The translations under genes and the position numbers were made by a program. A stretch of 64,000 bases of DNA from Acidobacteriota bacterium. GTDB taxonomy: Bacteria > Acidobacteriota > Thermoanaerobaculia > Thermoanaerobaculales > Thermoanaerobaculaceae. The notes beneath the pieces are model-generated. The model made no database searches, was not told the DNA's origin, and saw only the letters and a list, made by a program, of their open reading frames with translations. Location of the stretch: positions 1 to 64,000 of the forward strand of contig JACQZW010000033.1 in assembly GCA_016213675.1 (NCBI GenBank), in the 5' to 3' direction. Of the stretch, positions 1 through 8,262 are shown one piece after another. The stretch's first letter is position 1, and every line of letters begins with the position of its first letter.

Positions 1-258
1 CGGGATCGGCCGGGTCGGCTTGTTGACGGCGTCCGCCTCGAGGTCGGCGATCTGGTTGATGGTGTTCGAGGCCGCGTTGAGCAGCGCCGCGCACAGGCTG
101 CCGAGCACGATCGTGAACAGCACACTCGGCCGCAGCAGCCGCGCGGGGTCGGGGTTGTGCGCCGAGCCGAAGGCGCACACCGCGCCGGAGACGATGCCGA
201 GCAGCGGCGGCAACAGCGTGAACGGGCGGTCGAGGTCGACGGCGTCGCGCAAGTTCAT
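1..258 (-). CDS. UbiA-family prenyltransferase, N-terminal part (runs off left edge)
   Basis: The first 86 codons of an integral-membrane prenyltransferase of the UbiA superfamily are visible; the rest lies beyond base 1. These enzymes attach a polyprenyl chain to an aromatic or alcohol acceptor in the inner membrane. The visible part starts MNLRDAVDLDRPFTLLPPL, contains a hydrophobic helix, and ends with the first Asp-rich motif NQIADLEADAVNKPTRP, which in the family binds Mg-prenyl diphosphate. The ATG at 258 overlaps the stop of the upstream prenol-kinase fusion (ATGA), so the two are probably translationally coupled. That neighbour suggests an acceptor or donor in isoprenoid salvage or lipoquinone/tocopherol-like chemistry, but the substrate cannot be read from this fragment. 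Confidence 0.85.
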   Translation of the reverse strand, partial: MNLRDAVDLDRPFTLLPPLLGIVSGAVCAFGSAHNPDPARLLRPSVLFTIVLGSLCAALLNAASNTINQIADLEADAVNKPTRPIP

Positions 259-1745
259 CGCAGCACCCCCAGCACCGCGTAGACGAGGATCGGCGCGAGC
301 AGCGTGACGACGAGGTTCTTGCCGACGTGGCTCGCCGGCCCGAGCCGCGGCAGCAGGCTCTCGACCACCGTCGCCACGAACGCCGCCAGCGTGCACAGCA
401 CGGCGAAGGTGCGTGGCCGCTGCGCTAACAGTCCGAGCCAGAGGCCGAGCCCTGAGATCAACGCGGCACCCGCGAGCGCTGCAAGCAGCCCGGCGAGCGA
501 CACCGCCCCGGAGGTCCCAGGAGGCGCCTCACGCACCGGCCACAGGGTGTAAGCCCGCTTCCCCCAAAGTCCGCCGAGCTCAGTTGCCCACGTGTCTGCC
601 GTCGCCGCCGCCAGGATCGCCACGACGACCCAGCCCCATTGAGGGAACTGCGCCTGATGGTGGTTGTCAACCGAACGCACCGCAATTGCACTGAGGCTCA
701 GCAACAGCAACGCTCCGCCCTTCCCGAATACCTCTGCAGCTCCACGCCTGCCACCTCGCGCCTCGGCGACACCTGCCTGGTGCTTACGGCCGTATCCGAG
801 GAACGTTACCAGCAGACCAGCGAGCAGAAACGCCAGCAGCAAGGTGAATGCAGGACGTCCGAAGGCCATCCAGGTCCCGATGCCCAACGCCCATGCGACG
901 GCCACCCCGCCCGGCTGCAGCGCCCTCGTCGTCAGCGCAATCAGCGCACACCCGGTGTTCACGCCCAGGCAGAGCCCCCAACCGGGAAGGGGCGCCCCGA
1001 ATAGCTCAGCTCCAAACTCCAAGAGCAGGACAAGTGGGAAGGTCCCTGCAATCGCCGGGAGAATGTTGTCGTCGAGACCATGAGGGAGGCTCTCGAGAAT
1101 CGTGGCCAACACGATCGGCGCAAGCAGCAGAAGCGGGAACCGTAGGAAGTCCGGGAATGGCGTCGAGATGCCCATGCCCGTGTAGTGAGGCACCTGCATC
1201 GCCATCTGCCAGGAACAGAGCGCCGCTCCCGAGAGCCCTGCGCTCAGCGCGAACGCAATCAACCCCTCGCAGGTCTTCGATGAGTTCCAGGGCAGCGGAT
1301 GTCGGCCCCATTTCTGCCCGACGACACCGGCCGCCGCATCGCCGAAGGCCAGGACACCCCAGCCGAAGGCCGCCAGGCCGAGGTGAGGGCGATACAGCAC
1401 GATCAGCGCGAGCACGACGAGCGGGTAGAGCAGCACGCCGCGGTCGGAGACGCCGGGGCGCGCGCTGATCAGTCGATGACCGAGCAGCCGCGGGAGCACC
1501 AGCCAGTTGAACAGGAACGCGGCAATGGCACAGAGAGCCGCCTGCTGCCAGGTCAGGAACGGCAACGCCAGGGCGAACAGCCCCATCCCGGCGTGCACCA
1601 GCTTCCGCTTCCCCTCCCCCGCCGGCAATCGCCTCCCCCACCAACCCACCTGGAGGCTCGCATCCCTGTGGACGTCACCCTCCTGGGCGGGCGGGGGCTT
1701 CTGGCTCCCGTCGCCCGTCCCCCGTCCCCTGTCGTTCTCACCCAT
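255..1745 (-). CDS. Fused prenol kinase (phytol/dolichol kinase-like) and DUF92 membrane protein
   Basis: A 496-residue polytopic membrane protein with two domains. The N-terminal half (about 45-260) matches the CTP-dependent phytol/dolichol kinase and CDP-diglyceride synthase-like fold: KRKLVHAGMG at the start of the first helix and the signature FGDAAAGVVGQKWG followed by SSKTCEG. The C-terminal half (about 290-495) is a DUF92 domain: GVNTGCALIALTTRALQPGG, then TADTWATELG and PGTSGAVSLAG. In plants DUF92 protein VTE6 is a phytyl-phosphate kinase and VTE5 is the phytol kinase, so this looks like both consecutive kinases in one chain (inference). The start at 1745 overlaps the upstream reductase stop by 8 nt; the first 35 residues look non-conserved and the true start could be further in. 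It is coupled to the downstream UbiA gene by ATGA. Confidence 0.85.
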   Translation of the reverse strand: MGENDRGRGTGDGSQKPPPAQEGDVHRDASLQVGWWGRRLPAGEGKRKLVHAGMGLFALALPFLTWQQAALCAIAAFLFNWLVLPRLLGHRLISARPGVSDRGVLLYPLVVLALIVLYRPHLGLAAFGWGVLAFGDAAAGVVGQKWGRHPLPWNSSKTCEGLIAFALSAGLSGAALCSWQMAMQVPHYTGMGISTPFPDFLRFPLLLLAPIVLATILESLPHGLDDNILPAIAGTFPLVLLLEFGAELFGAPLPGWGLCLGVNTGCALIALTTRALQPGGVAVAWALGIGTWMAFGRPAFTLLLAFLLAGLLVTFLGYGRKHQAGVAEARGGRRGAAEVFGKGGALLLLSLSAIAVRSVDNHHQAQFPQWGWVVVAILAAATADTWATELGGLWGKRAYTLWPVREAPPGTSGAVSLAGLLAALAGAALISGLGLWLGLLAQRPRTFAVLCTLAAFVATVVESLLPRLGPASHVGKNLVVTLLAPILVYAVLGVLR

Positions 1746-2706
1746 GCGCCCGAACCCGCCGGCGCCAGTACTCCAGCGTATCGGACAGCGTCTGCTCGAA
1801 CGGCACCGTCGGCTCCCACCCGGTCGCCTCGCGGAACCTCCGGCTGTCGGCCTGCAGGACTGGCACCTCGGCCGGCCGCAGCCGGGCCGGGTCAAACGCC
1901 ACGTCGACGACGGCCTCGCTGAGCGACAGCAGGCGGTCGAGCACCTCGCGGATCGACCGGGCCACTCCGGTGCCCACGTTGTACACCTCGCCGGGCGTCC
2001 CCCGGGCGGCCGCGAGCCAGTACGCCCGGGCCGCGTCGCGGGCGTCGACGAAGTCGCGGCGGGCGTCGAGGTTCCCGATCCGGAGCTGCGGCGGCCGCAG
2101 CTCCGCCTCGATCTCGGCGATCTGCCGCGCCAGCCCCGACACCACGAAGCGGTCCGACTGCCGCGGGCCGGCCTGGTTGAACATGCGCAACCGCACGGTG
2201 CGCAGCTTGAACGTCTGGAAGTACTGGTAGCCGAGGAGGTCGACGGCGGCCTTGCTCACGGCGTAGGGCGAAACCGGGCGCAGCGGCTGCTCCTCGCCGA
2301 TCGGCAGGGCGCTCTCGCTCACGGCCCCGTAGGGCTCCGCCGAGCAGGCCAGCACGATGGGTGCGTCGAGGTCCAACTGCCGGACGGCCTCGAGCAGATG
2401 AAGGGTGCCGAGGACGTTGACCTGCATGATCTCGGCCGGCGTGCTCCACGAGTCGGCCACCGACGACGAGGCACCAAGGTGGAAGACGATGTCCGGCCGA
2501 CTCGCCTGCAGCACCCGGATCAGCGAGGTGGCGTCGAGGAGGTCGCCCTCGACGAGGCGGACCACGCCGAGGAGCGCCGAGATCTCGTCGGTCGAGGATC
2601 GCCAGCGACGCATGCCGAACAGCTCCGCCTCGGGATGCGCCGCCAGCAGGTGCTCGGCGAGGTGAGACCCTACGAACCCGCTGATGCCCGTGACGAGTAC
2701 GCGCAT
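1738..2706 (-). CDS. NAD(P)-dependent sugar epimerase/reductase, GDP-6-deoxy-4-keto-mannose reductase (Rmd)-like
   Basis: A 322-residue short-chain dehydrogenase of the extended (atypical) type. It has the Rossmann motif GISGFVG at residues 7-13, the catalytic pair Y148/K152 in SPYAVSK, a Ser at 122 in CSAEPYG, and a C-terminal RP..VPVLQAD..R..TGWEP block typical of the GDP-mannose 4,6-dehydratase/Rmd group. Family members make GDP-D-rhamnose or related deoxyhexoses from the 4-keto intermediate; no matching dehydratase (gmd) lies in the window. It is the first gene of a three-gene minus-strand operon with the prenol-kinase fusion and the UbiA gene. Substrate assignment is inferred from family resemblance only. 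Confidence 0.88.
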   Translation of the reverse strand: MRVLVTGISGFVGSHLAEHLLAAHPEAELFGMRRWRSSTDEISALLGVVRLVEGDLLDATSLIRVLQASRPDIVFHLGASSSVADSWSTPAEIMQVNVLGTLHLLEAVRQLDLDAPIVLACSAEPYGAVSESALPIGEEQPLRPVSPYAVSKAAVDLLGYQYFQTFKLRTVRLRMFNQAGPRQSDRFVVSGLARQIAEIEAELRPPQLRIGNLDARRDFVDARDAARAYWLAAARGTPGEVYNVGTGVARSIREVLDRLLSLSEAVVDVAFDPARLRPAEVPVLQADSRRFREATGWEPTVPFEQTLSDTLEYWRRRVRAHG

Positions 2707-2835
2707 GCTGCCATCTTACGGGAAACAGGATGCTGGAGGGCACGCCACTGGGTCTCGCCGCCGCAGGCACCAGGACTGGTTTCCGCTACCAGGACATCCA
2801 GCGCCTTCGCAGGCCCGACCGAGTAGGATGGATCG

Positions 2836-3396
2836 ATGGGCCATACCTGCCCCTGGTGGTTCGGCTGTTTCCTGGTGAATCCTATCCGGCGCCTGGCGCA
2901 ACGCCCGAGTCGGATCCTCGGCCCGTTCGTGCGGCCCGGCATGACGGTCGTCGAGCCCGGGTGCGGGATGGGCTACTTCACCCTCGAGCTGGCTCGACTG
3001 GTCGGACCCGCGGGACGGGTCGTCGCCGTGGACCTGCAGGAGAGGATGTTGGCGGGCCTGCGTAGCCGGGCCGGAGCCTCAGGACTCGCCGACCGCATCG
3101 AGACCCGCCTCGCCACGCCCGAGACGCTCGGAATCTCCGACCTCGTCGGCCGCGTCGACCTCGTGCTCGCGTTCTACGTCGTGCACGAAATCCGCGACCA
3201 GTCCGGGTTCTTCGCCCAGGTCCGGGACGCGCTCACGCCCGACGGCACGCTGCTCGTCGTCGAGCCCCCGCTCCACGTGTCGGGCGTCGCGTTCGAGGCG
3301 TCGCTGGCGTGCGCCGGCAACGCGCGGCTCCAGGTGGTGAGCCGGCCACGGATCGGCGCGAACCGGGCAGTCGTGCTCGTGAATCCCACGGCGTGA
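2836..3396 (+). CDS. Class I SAM-dependent methyltransferase
   Basis: A 186-residue soluble protein. It has the SAM-binding motif I VVEPGCGMGYFT near residue 39, an acidic end of beta-2 (VVAVDLQERML), and the DLVLAFYVVHEI stretch expected at motif IV, so the Rossmann-type methyltransferase fold is clear. The length matches small family members with no extra substrate domain. The ATG is preceded by an AGGA-type ribosome site. It is transcribed divergently from the sugar reductase across a 129-bp spacer and stands alone. Nothing shows the methyl acceptor; the N-terminus resembles UbiE-like orphan methyltransferases but is too general for assignment. Confidence 0.85.
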   Translation: MGHTCPWWFGCFLVNPIRRLAQRPSRILGPFVRPGMTVVEPGCGMGYFTLELARLVGPAGRVVAVDLQERMLAGLRSRAGASGLADRIETRLATPETLGISDLVGRVDLVLAFYVVHEIRDQSGFFAQVRDALTPDGTLLVVEPPLHVSGVAFEASLACAGNARLQVVSRPRIGANRAVVLVNPTA

Positions 3397-3435
3397 CCCG
3401 GGCCGCCGGCCACGGGGGCAGCGCGCCCGGCACCG

Positions 3436-4269
3436 TCACGGCAGCGCGCCGAGGGAGCGGAGCACGGCCCTGGCGATCGCCTCGCGCTTCTGGGCGTCCC
3501 CGCCGCCTCGCGGCATGTCGATGTTGAGGGCGAAGAACACGGCGCCGTCCGCGCGCTCGACCCAGCCCACCCACCAGCCGACCTGCGGGGTCATCCGCGC
3601 GCCCCACCCGGTCTTGGCGCGCAGGATCCAATCGGGGCCGGCCTCGACGATCATGACATCCTTGACCAGGCGCTGGTGCTCGACCGGGAATGGCAGGCTG
3701 TTGCGGTACAGCTTCCGGAGGAAGTCGATCTGCTCGAGGGCCGAGATGCGCAGGGCGCCGTCGAGCCAGAACCTGTCGATACCGCCGGCAGGGTCGGCGT
3801 TGCCGTAGCCGATCCGCTCGAGGTAGGCCCGCTCGCGCGTCTCGCCGAGTCGACGGGCGAACGCCTGGTAGACCCAGACGGTCGAGTTGCGCATCGAGGA
3901 GCGCAGGTCCTGGTCGCGGTTCCACGACTCGACGTCGCGGCGCGCGCCGTCCCAACGGAACACCTGGAACTCGTCGCGCACGATGCCCGCGTCGAGGGCG
4001 AACAGCGCGTGCGGGATCTTGAACGTCGACGCCGGGATGAAACGCTCGCGGGCCCGTGCCCCGTCGTGCACCCAGCGCGCCCCGACCCGCTCGTCGACGA
4101 CGGCGATCGTGCCGCGGACGCCGGCGTCGGCGAAGAGGGCCGCCCAGGCGGGGCGCTCCGTCCATTCCTCGGCGGTCACCGCGCCGGTCATGCACAGCAC
4201 CGCGGGCGCCAGCAGGAAGCAAGCTCTCGTTCGAAGACGCCCGAGCACGGGTGGCCAGTCGAGGCTCAT
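3436..4269 (-). CDS. Class D (OXA-type) beta-lactamase
   Basis: A 277-residue secreted serine beta-lactamase. An N-terminal signal peptide (about 10-33) ends before AEEW. The three class D active-site elements are present: S81-T-F-K84 in PASTFK with the nucleophile and the lysine that is carboxylated in the family, S129-T-V131 in RNSTVWV, and K219-T-G221 in RAKTGWG; the WDG motif at 106-108 is also kept. All catalytic residues are intact, so hydrolysis of beta-lactams in the periplasm is likely, although spectrum cannot be deduced. There is no mobile element, integron site or resistance neighbour, which suggests a resident chromosomal gene. It converges with the methyltransferase gene, 39 bp apart. 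Confidence 0.95.
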   Translation of the reverse strand: MSLDWPPVLGRLRTRACFLLAPAVLCMTGAVTAEEWTERPAWAALFADAGVRGTIAVVDERVGARWVHDGARARERFIPASTFKIPHALFALDAGIVRDEFQVFRWDGARRDVESWNRDQDLRSSMRNSTVWVYQAFARRLGETRERAYLERIGYGNADPAGGIDRFWLDGALRISALEQIDFLRKLYRNSLPFPVEHQRLVKDVMIVEAGPDWILRAKTGWGARMTPQVGWWVGWVERADGAVFFALNIDMPRGGGDAQKREAIARAVLRSLGALP

Positions 4270-4596
4270 CGGCGACGCCCCCCTCCGCTGCCGATTCTAG
4301 CCCGGACTCTTCACGAGGTATCTACTGGTGGAGCGTAAATGGCCGCCCTGGCGGGCGGTGCGGGAGCATCGCGAATCCTTGTGCACTCACGATGCACAGC
4401 CCCCAGCCGCCACCCGCTCGCGCAGCCCCAGGCCTTGCATCCCGCTTCACGCCGTCCATCCACCCACCCGCGCGCTCTCGGGGCTCGACTTCTCAGGGTA
4501 CGGTGCGCAGTACGCCTTCGGGCTCTCACCCCTACGTGCGCCCGCCATGACAGCCATCTCCGCGCCCTCGCGACGATGCCCCACGTGTGATCCGGG
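4270..4596. other. 327-bp intergenic region without a recognisable gene
   Basis: Between the start of the beta-lactamase gene and the stop of the rubrerythrin-like gene, both on the minus strand. No open frame here has coding character. It should hold the beta-lactamase promoter and the end of the large redox operon, but I cannot point to a convincing -35/-10 pair or terminator. Confidence 0.5.
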
Positions 4597-5106
4597 CTAG
4601 AACGGTGCGAACCCCGAGGACTCCCAGAAGTCGGCGCGGACGGCGTTGTGCAGGCTCTGCAGGGCGTCGAGGTGCTTGCGTTCCCAGTCGGCGAGGAACT
4701 CGTAGAACTTCTTCACCTCGGCCTCGGTCGCCTGTGCCGCGGCGCCCGTGAAGTGCTGGATGGCCCTGGTCTCCAGCGTCATCCCGATCGACAGGGCGGC
4801 GACCTCGAACTCCGCGCCCCCGGCCTGCTGGCGGAACTGGTCGGTGAAGATCTTCGCCGTGAACGCCGTCAGGTCCGGGGTCCGCAGGTCGAGCTTGAAC
4901 GCCTCGTTCCCCTTCTCGTCGTAGCGCCGCAGCACCTCGCGAAGGAACGTCTGGTGCTCGGTCTCGTCGTGGGCGAGCTTCTCGAACAGCTCGCGGACGG
5001 CCGGTTTCTCGGCGCGGTCGGCGGTCATCGAGTAGAAGGTGTAGCCGTCCACCTCGATCTGATACGCCTTGCGCAGGATGTCGAGGATCACGTCCCTGGC
5101 ATTCAT
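4597..5106 (-). CDS. Rubrerythrin-like ferritin-family diiron protein without rubredoxin domain
   Basis: A 169-residue four-helix diiron protein of the ferritin/rubrerythrin superfamily. Ligand candidates are E18 in YQIEVDGY, E48-x2-H51 in DETEH, a Glu in the third helix (around 101-112) and E142-x2-H145 in WERKH. The C-terminal rubredoxin FeS domain of classical rubrerythrins is absent, so electrons must come from another protein. It is the last gene of the 12.3-4.6 kb redox operon and overlaps the upstream polyferredoxin by ATGA, which makes that ferredoxin the obvious donor. A role in removing peroxide or oxygen near oxygen-sensitive FeS enzymes is inferred from family and position. Confidence 0.88.
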   Translation of the reverse strand: MNARDVILDILRKAYQIEVDGYTFYSMTADRAEKPAVRELFEKLAHDETEHQTFLREVLRRYDEKGNEAFKLDLRTPDLTAFTAKIFTDQFRQQAGGAEFEVAALSIGMTLETRAIQHFTGAAAQATEAEVKKFYEFLADWERKHLDALQSLHNAVRADFWESSGFAPF

Positions 5107-5558
5107 CGGACAGCCTCCAGCAGGAGCGGCTCGGGTCGTTCGGCCGCCCGCTCCGCCGGCATGTATTCGAGGGCGTGGGTCGGGCAGAACGGCACGCACT
5201 TGGGGTCGCCGCCGCACAGGTCGCACTTCTGGATGCAGTGGTAGGCCTCGTCCCACAGCATGTTGCCGAACGGGCAGGCCGCCACGCACATCCGGCACGA
5301 GATGCAGCGCTCGCGCACCATGTCGATGGCGCCGGTGACCGGGTTGCGGACCAGCGCCTCGGTCGGGCAGATCGCCGCGCATGCCGCGTCGGCGCACTGA
5401 AAGCAGACCACCGGCGTGCCCAACTCGGGCCCGCGGCGGAAGATGTTGATCCGCGTCTTGGACGGCTTGCCCTCGTTGCCGTGGGCGAAGGCACAGGCCA
5501 GCTCGCACTTCCCGCAGGCGATGCAGCGCTCGACGGTGACCCGGTAGATCATGGTCAT
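5103..5558 (-). CDS. Polyferredoxin, 4Fe-4S dicluster electron-transfer subunit (CooF/HycB-like)
   Basis: A 151-residue cytoplasmic iron-sulfur protein with four cysteine clusters in the CooF/HycB/DmsB arrangement: CIACGKCELAC, CFQCADAACAAICP, CISCRMCVAACP and CDLCGGDPKCVPFCP. It probably carries up to four [4Fe-4S] clusters and wires electrons between larger subunits. The ATG at 5558 overlaps the stop of the NuoG-like gene (ATGA) and its own stop overlaps the rubrerythrin-like start. Related proteins serve formate, CO and aldehyde oxidoreductases, none of which lies nearby, so the partners are probably the 2-oxoacid oxidoreductase and NADH subunits of this operon. Confidence 0.9.
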   Translation of the reverse strand: MTMIYRVTVERCIACGKCELACAFAHGNEGKPSKTRINIFRRGPELGTPVVCFQCADAACAAICPTEALVRNPVTGAIDMVRERCISCRMCVAACPFGNMLWDEAYHCIQKCDLCGGDPKCVPFCPTHALEYMPAERAAERPEPLLLEAVR

Positions 5559-6382
5559 CGCGCACCTCCCTGCACCACCTGGAGCTTGGTGAACGTCGAC
5601 GCGAGCTGCCGGCGCTTGCATGCGTCGCAGGTGTCGAAGTACGAGGCGGGGACACCGCCGCGGCCGGCGTAGTGGCGCGCCTGCTCCTGCGTGATGTGGG
5701 CCCGGCCGCACTGCGGGCAGCGGACCATCTCGAACGACTTCTCCCAGATCACCCGACGGGTGTCCGACGTCTCGTAGGGGATGCAGCTCGTCGGGCAGAT
5801 CTCGGCGCAGGCGAGGCAGCCGATACAGTCGGGCGGCGCCTGGTGGAAGGGAGGCGCGACCTGCTTGCCGATGCCGCGGTCGACCGTCGAGATCGCCGAG
5901 ACGCCGATGTGGTCGCACACCCGCGTGCACAGCCCGCAGAGGATGCAGTCGGTCGGCTCGGGGTTCGCCTGATAGCTGGTCCTGTCGATGCCGTGCCGGC
6001 TGGCCAACTCCTGGATTAGCGGCGTCTCCGGGCAGCGTGCCAGGAGGAGGTCGAGCACGACCTTGCGTGTGAGCTTGACGCGATCGGTGTCGGTCAGGAC
6101 GATGAGGCCGTCCTCGGCGGCGTACATGCACGAGACGACGAGCTTGCACCAGCCGTCCCACCCCTGCCGGGTGACGTCGACGACGCACAGCCGGCAGCCG
6201 CCCCAGGCCTCGAGCGCCTCGTGGTGGCAGAGCGTCGGGATGTGCACGCCGGCCTGGCGCGCCGCGTCGAGCACCGACGCCCCCTCCGACACCCGTACCG
6301 CCTTCCCGTCGATCGTCATCGTCACGGTCTTCGGGTGGGCGGTGGACTGTCGGCTGTTGGCTGTGAGCTGTCGGGTGCTCAT
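5555..6382 (-). CDS. NuoG/HoxU-like 2Fe-2S and 4Fe-4S subunit of an NADH-linked oxidoreductase
   Basis: A 275-residue protein like the N-terminal part of NuoG, HndD or HoxU. After a short odd N-terminus it has a plant-type [2Fe-2S] domain (cysteines in TLCHHEALEAWGGCRLC and a following WCKLVVSC), then CILCGLCTRVC and CIGCLACAEICP for two [4Fe-4S] clusters, and finally two CxxC pairs (CPQCG, CDACK) that look like a zinc-ribbon or extra FeS site. There is no H-cluster domain, so it is not a hydrogenase catalytic subunit. The ATG at 6382 overlaps the upstream stop (TGATG); a GTG one codon earlier is also possible. Codons 2 to about 15 (STRQLTANSRQSTAH) are encoded by a copy of the intergenic repeat family. 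Confidence 0.88.
   Translation of the reverse strand: MSTRQLTANSRQSTAHPKTVTMTIDGKAVRVSEGASVLDAARQAGVHIPTLCHHEALEAWGGCRLCVVDVTRQGWDGWCKLVVSCMYAAEDGLIVLTDTDRVKLTRKVVLDLLLARCPETPLIQELASRHGIDRTSYQANPEPTDCILCGLCTRVCDHIGVSAISTVDRGIGKQVAPPFHQAPPDCIGCLACAEICPTSCIPYETSDTRRVIWEKSFEMVRCPQCGRAHITQEQARHYAGRGGVPASYFDTCDACKRRQLASTFTKLQVVQGGAR
6341..6375. repeat. CTGTCGGCTGTTGGCTGTGAGCTGTC-type repeat copy inside a coding N-terminus
   Basis: This stretch is made of the words GGACTGTCGGCTGTTGG and CTGTGAGCTGTCGGG. The same words form the intergenic repeats at 11176-11295 and 24302-24400. Here the repeat is read as the first codons of the NuoG-like subunit and gives a residue run (QLTANSRQSTAH) that precedes the conserved FeS domain. 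Confidence 0.7.
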
Positions 6383-8262
6383 CACGCCACCGTCCTTTCA
6401 TGCTTCGGGAAGAACCTGATTGACTGCGTCGGACACACGTCGTAGCAGGCGCCGCACGAAATGCACTTTTCCTGCAAGATGAGGTGCGTCTTCTTGACTT
6501 CGCCGGTGATCGCCTCGGTCGGGCAGGCCTTGAAGCACAGGTGGCAGCCGTCGCACCCCTCGGGGACGATCTCGTAGGCCGTGAGGTCGCGGCACATCCC
6601 GGCCGGGCAGGTCTGGGCGTGGATGTGCGCCTCGTACTCGGGACGGAAGTAGCGCAGCGTCGAGACGACCGGGTTGGGCGCCGACTTGCCGAGCTCGCAC
6701 AGGCTTCCCAATTGCATCCCGGCGGCCAGCTCCTCGATGCGCTCGAGGTCGCCGGGGCTGCCCTTCCCTGCCACCAGGGCGTCGAACATCACCAGCATCT
6801 GGTGCAGCCCCTCGCGGCACGGGACGCACTTGCCGCACGACTCCTCCGAGAGGAACTTCAGGAAGTAGCGGGCGACGTCGACCATGCAGGTGCGGTCGTC
6901 CATGACGATCATGCCGCCCGAGCCCATCATCGAGCCCGCCTCGGTGAGCTTCTCGAAGTCCACGGGGAGGTCGAGGAGCGACTCCGGCACGCAGCCGCCG
7001 GACGGACCGCCGGTCTGCACCGCCTTGAACGGCCGGTCGCCGAGGATGCCACCGCCGATGTCGTAGACGATCTGCCGCAGGGTCATCCCCATCGGCAGCT
7101 CGATGAGTCCGGTGTTCTTCACCTTGCCGACCAGCGAGAACGCCTTCGTGCCCTTCGACTTCGCCGTGCCGAGCGAGGCGAACCAGGCGCCGCCGCGGTG
7201 CAGGATGGCGCCGACGTCGGCCCACGTCTCGACGTTGTTGAGCACCGTCGGCAGGTCGAACAGCCCCTTGTCGGTGGCGTGCACGTACTTCTGGCGCGGC
7301 TCGCCGACCTTTCCCTCGATCGATCGCATCAGCGCCGACGACTCGCCGCAGACGAAGGCGCCGCCGCCACGCGAGATGCGGAGGTCGAAGTCGAAGCCGG
7401 TGCCGAGGATGTTCGTGCCCAGGAGCCCCGCCTTGCGCGCCTGCTCCATCGCGATGGTCAGGTTGACCACGGCCAGCGGGTACTCGTCGCGGACGTAGAT
7501 GAACCCCTCGTGGGCGCCGACCGCGAAGGCTCCGATCACCATGCCCTCGAGGACCGAGTGGGGGTCGCCCTCCATGATCGAGCGGTCCTTGAACGCCCCG
7601 GGGTCGCCCTCGTCGCCGTTGCACAGGACGAACTTGCGGTCGCCGTGGGCCGCCCGGCACGACTTCCACTTCCGGGCGGTGACGAAGCCCGCGCCGCCGC
7701 GGCCGCGCAGCCCGGCCGTCTCGACCTCCTTGATGACCTGCTCCGGCGTGAGCTCGGTGAGGGCGCGGACCAGCCCGGCGTAAGCCTCGTGGGCGATCGC
7801 GTCGCCCAGGTCGGTGGGGTCGATCTTGCCGATGTTGCGCATCGCGATGCGGGTCTGGTGCTTGTAGAACGGCACGTCGCCGTAGCGCTCGACCTTCTTC
7901 TTGTCGGCCGGGTTCTTGTAGAGCAGACGCGGGATCACCTCGCCGTTCGCGATGGTCTTGTCGCAGATCTCGGCGACGTCGCGCGGCTTGACCTGGGTGT
8001 AGAGGATCCCCTCGGGCTGGACGACGACCAGCGGGCCGCGCTCGCAGAACCCGTGACAGCCGGTCTTCTTCGTGAAGGTCCCGACCTCGACCGACAGCCC
8101 CCGGGCGGCGAGCTCCTTCCCGAACGCCTCGGCGACCCCGGCCGAGCCGTTGGCCAGGCAGCCGGTGCCGCAGCACACCAGGACTTCCTTCTTGCGCGCG
8201 GCCAACCCGGCTTTGGCCTCATCGCGGAACGACTCGTAGGCGGCGCGGGAGTCAATTCTCAT
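6382..8262 (-). CDS. NuoF/HndC-like NADH dehydrogenase flavoprotein subunit
   Basis: A 626-residue NADH:acceptor oxidoreductase subunit of the HndC type. Domains in order: a thioredoxin-like [2Fe-2S] domain ([10 protein letters not shown] and TGCHGFC, about 30-110); the NuoF FMN/NADH domain with [16 protein letters not shown] and [14 protein letters not shown] (about 190-410); the SLBB region; [12 protein letters not shown], which binds the N3-type [4Fe-4S] cluster; and a C-terminal two-cluster ferredoxin ([24 protein letters not shown]). It should exchange electrons between NAD(H) and the FeS chain. The ATG at 8262 is chosen because conserved sequence begins there; it overlaps the upstream NuoE-like gene by 11 nt. 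Family members may work in electron bifurcation/confurcation, but this is not shown here. Confidence 0.93.
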   Translation of the reverse strand: MRIDSRAAYESFRDEAKAGLAARKKEVLVCCGTGCLANGSAGVAEAFGKELAARGLSVEVGTFTKKTGCHGFCERGPLVVVQPEGILYTQVKPRDVAEICDKTIANGEVIPRLLYKNPADKKKVERYGDVPFYKHQTRIAMRNIGKIDPTDLGDAIAHEAYAGLVRALTELTPEQVIKEVETAGLRGRGGAGFVTARKWKSCRAAHGDRKFVLCNGDEGDPGAFKDRSIMEGDPHSVLEGMVIGAFAVGAHEGFIYVRDEYPLAVVNLTIAMEQARKAGLLGTNILGTGFDFDLRISRGGGAFVCGESSALMRSIEGKVGEPRQKYVHATDKGLFDLPTVLNNVETWADVGAILHRGGAWFASLGTAKSKGTKAFSLVGKVKNTGLIELPMGMTLRQIVYDIGGGILGDRPFKAVQTGGPSGGCVPESLLDLPVDFEKLTEAGSMMGSGGMIVMDDRTCMVDVARYFLKFLSEESCGKCVPCREGLHQMLVMFDALVAGKGSPGDLERIEELAAGMQLGSLCELGKSAPNPVVSTLRYFRPEYEAHIHAQTCPAGMCRDLTAYEIVPEGCDGCHLCFKACPTEAITGEVKKTHLILQEKCISCGACYDVCPTQSIRFFPKHERTVA

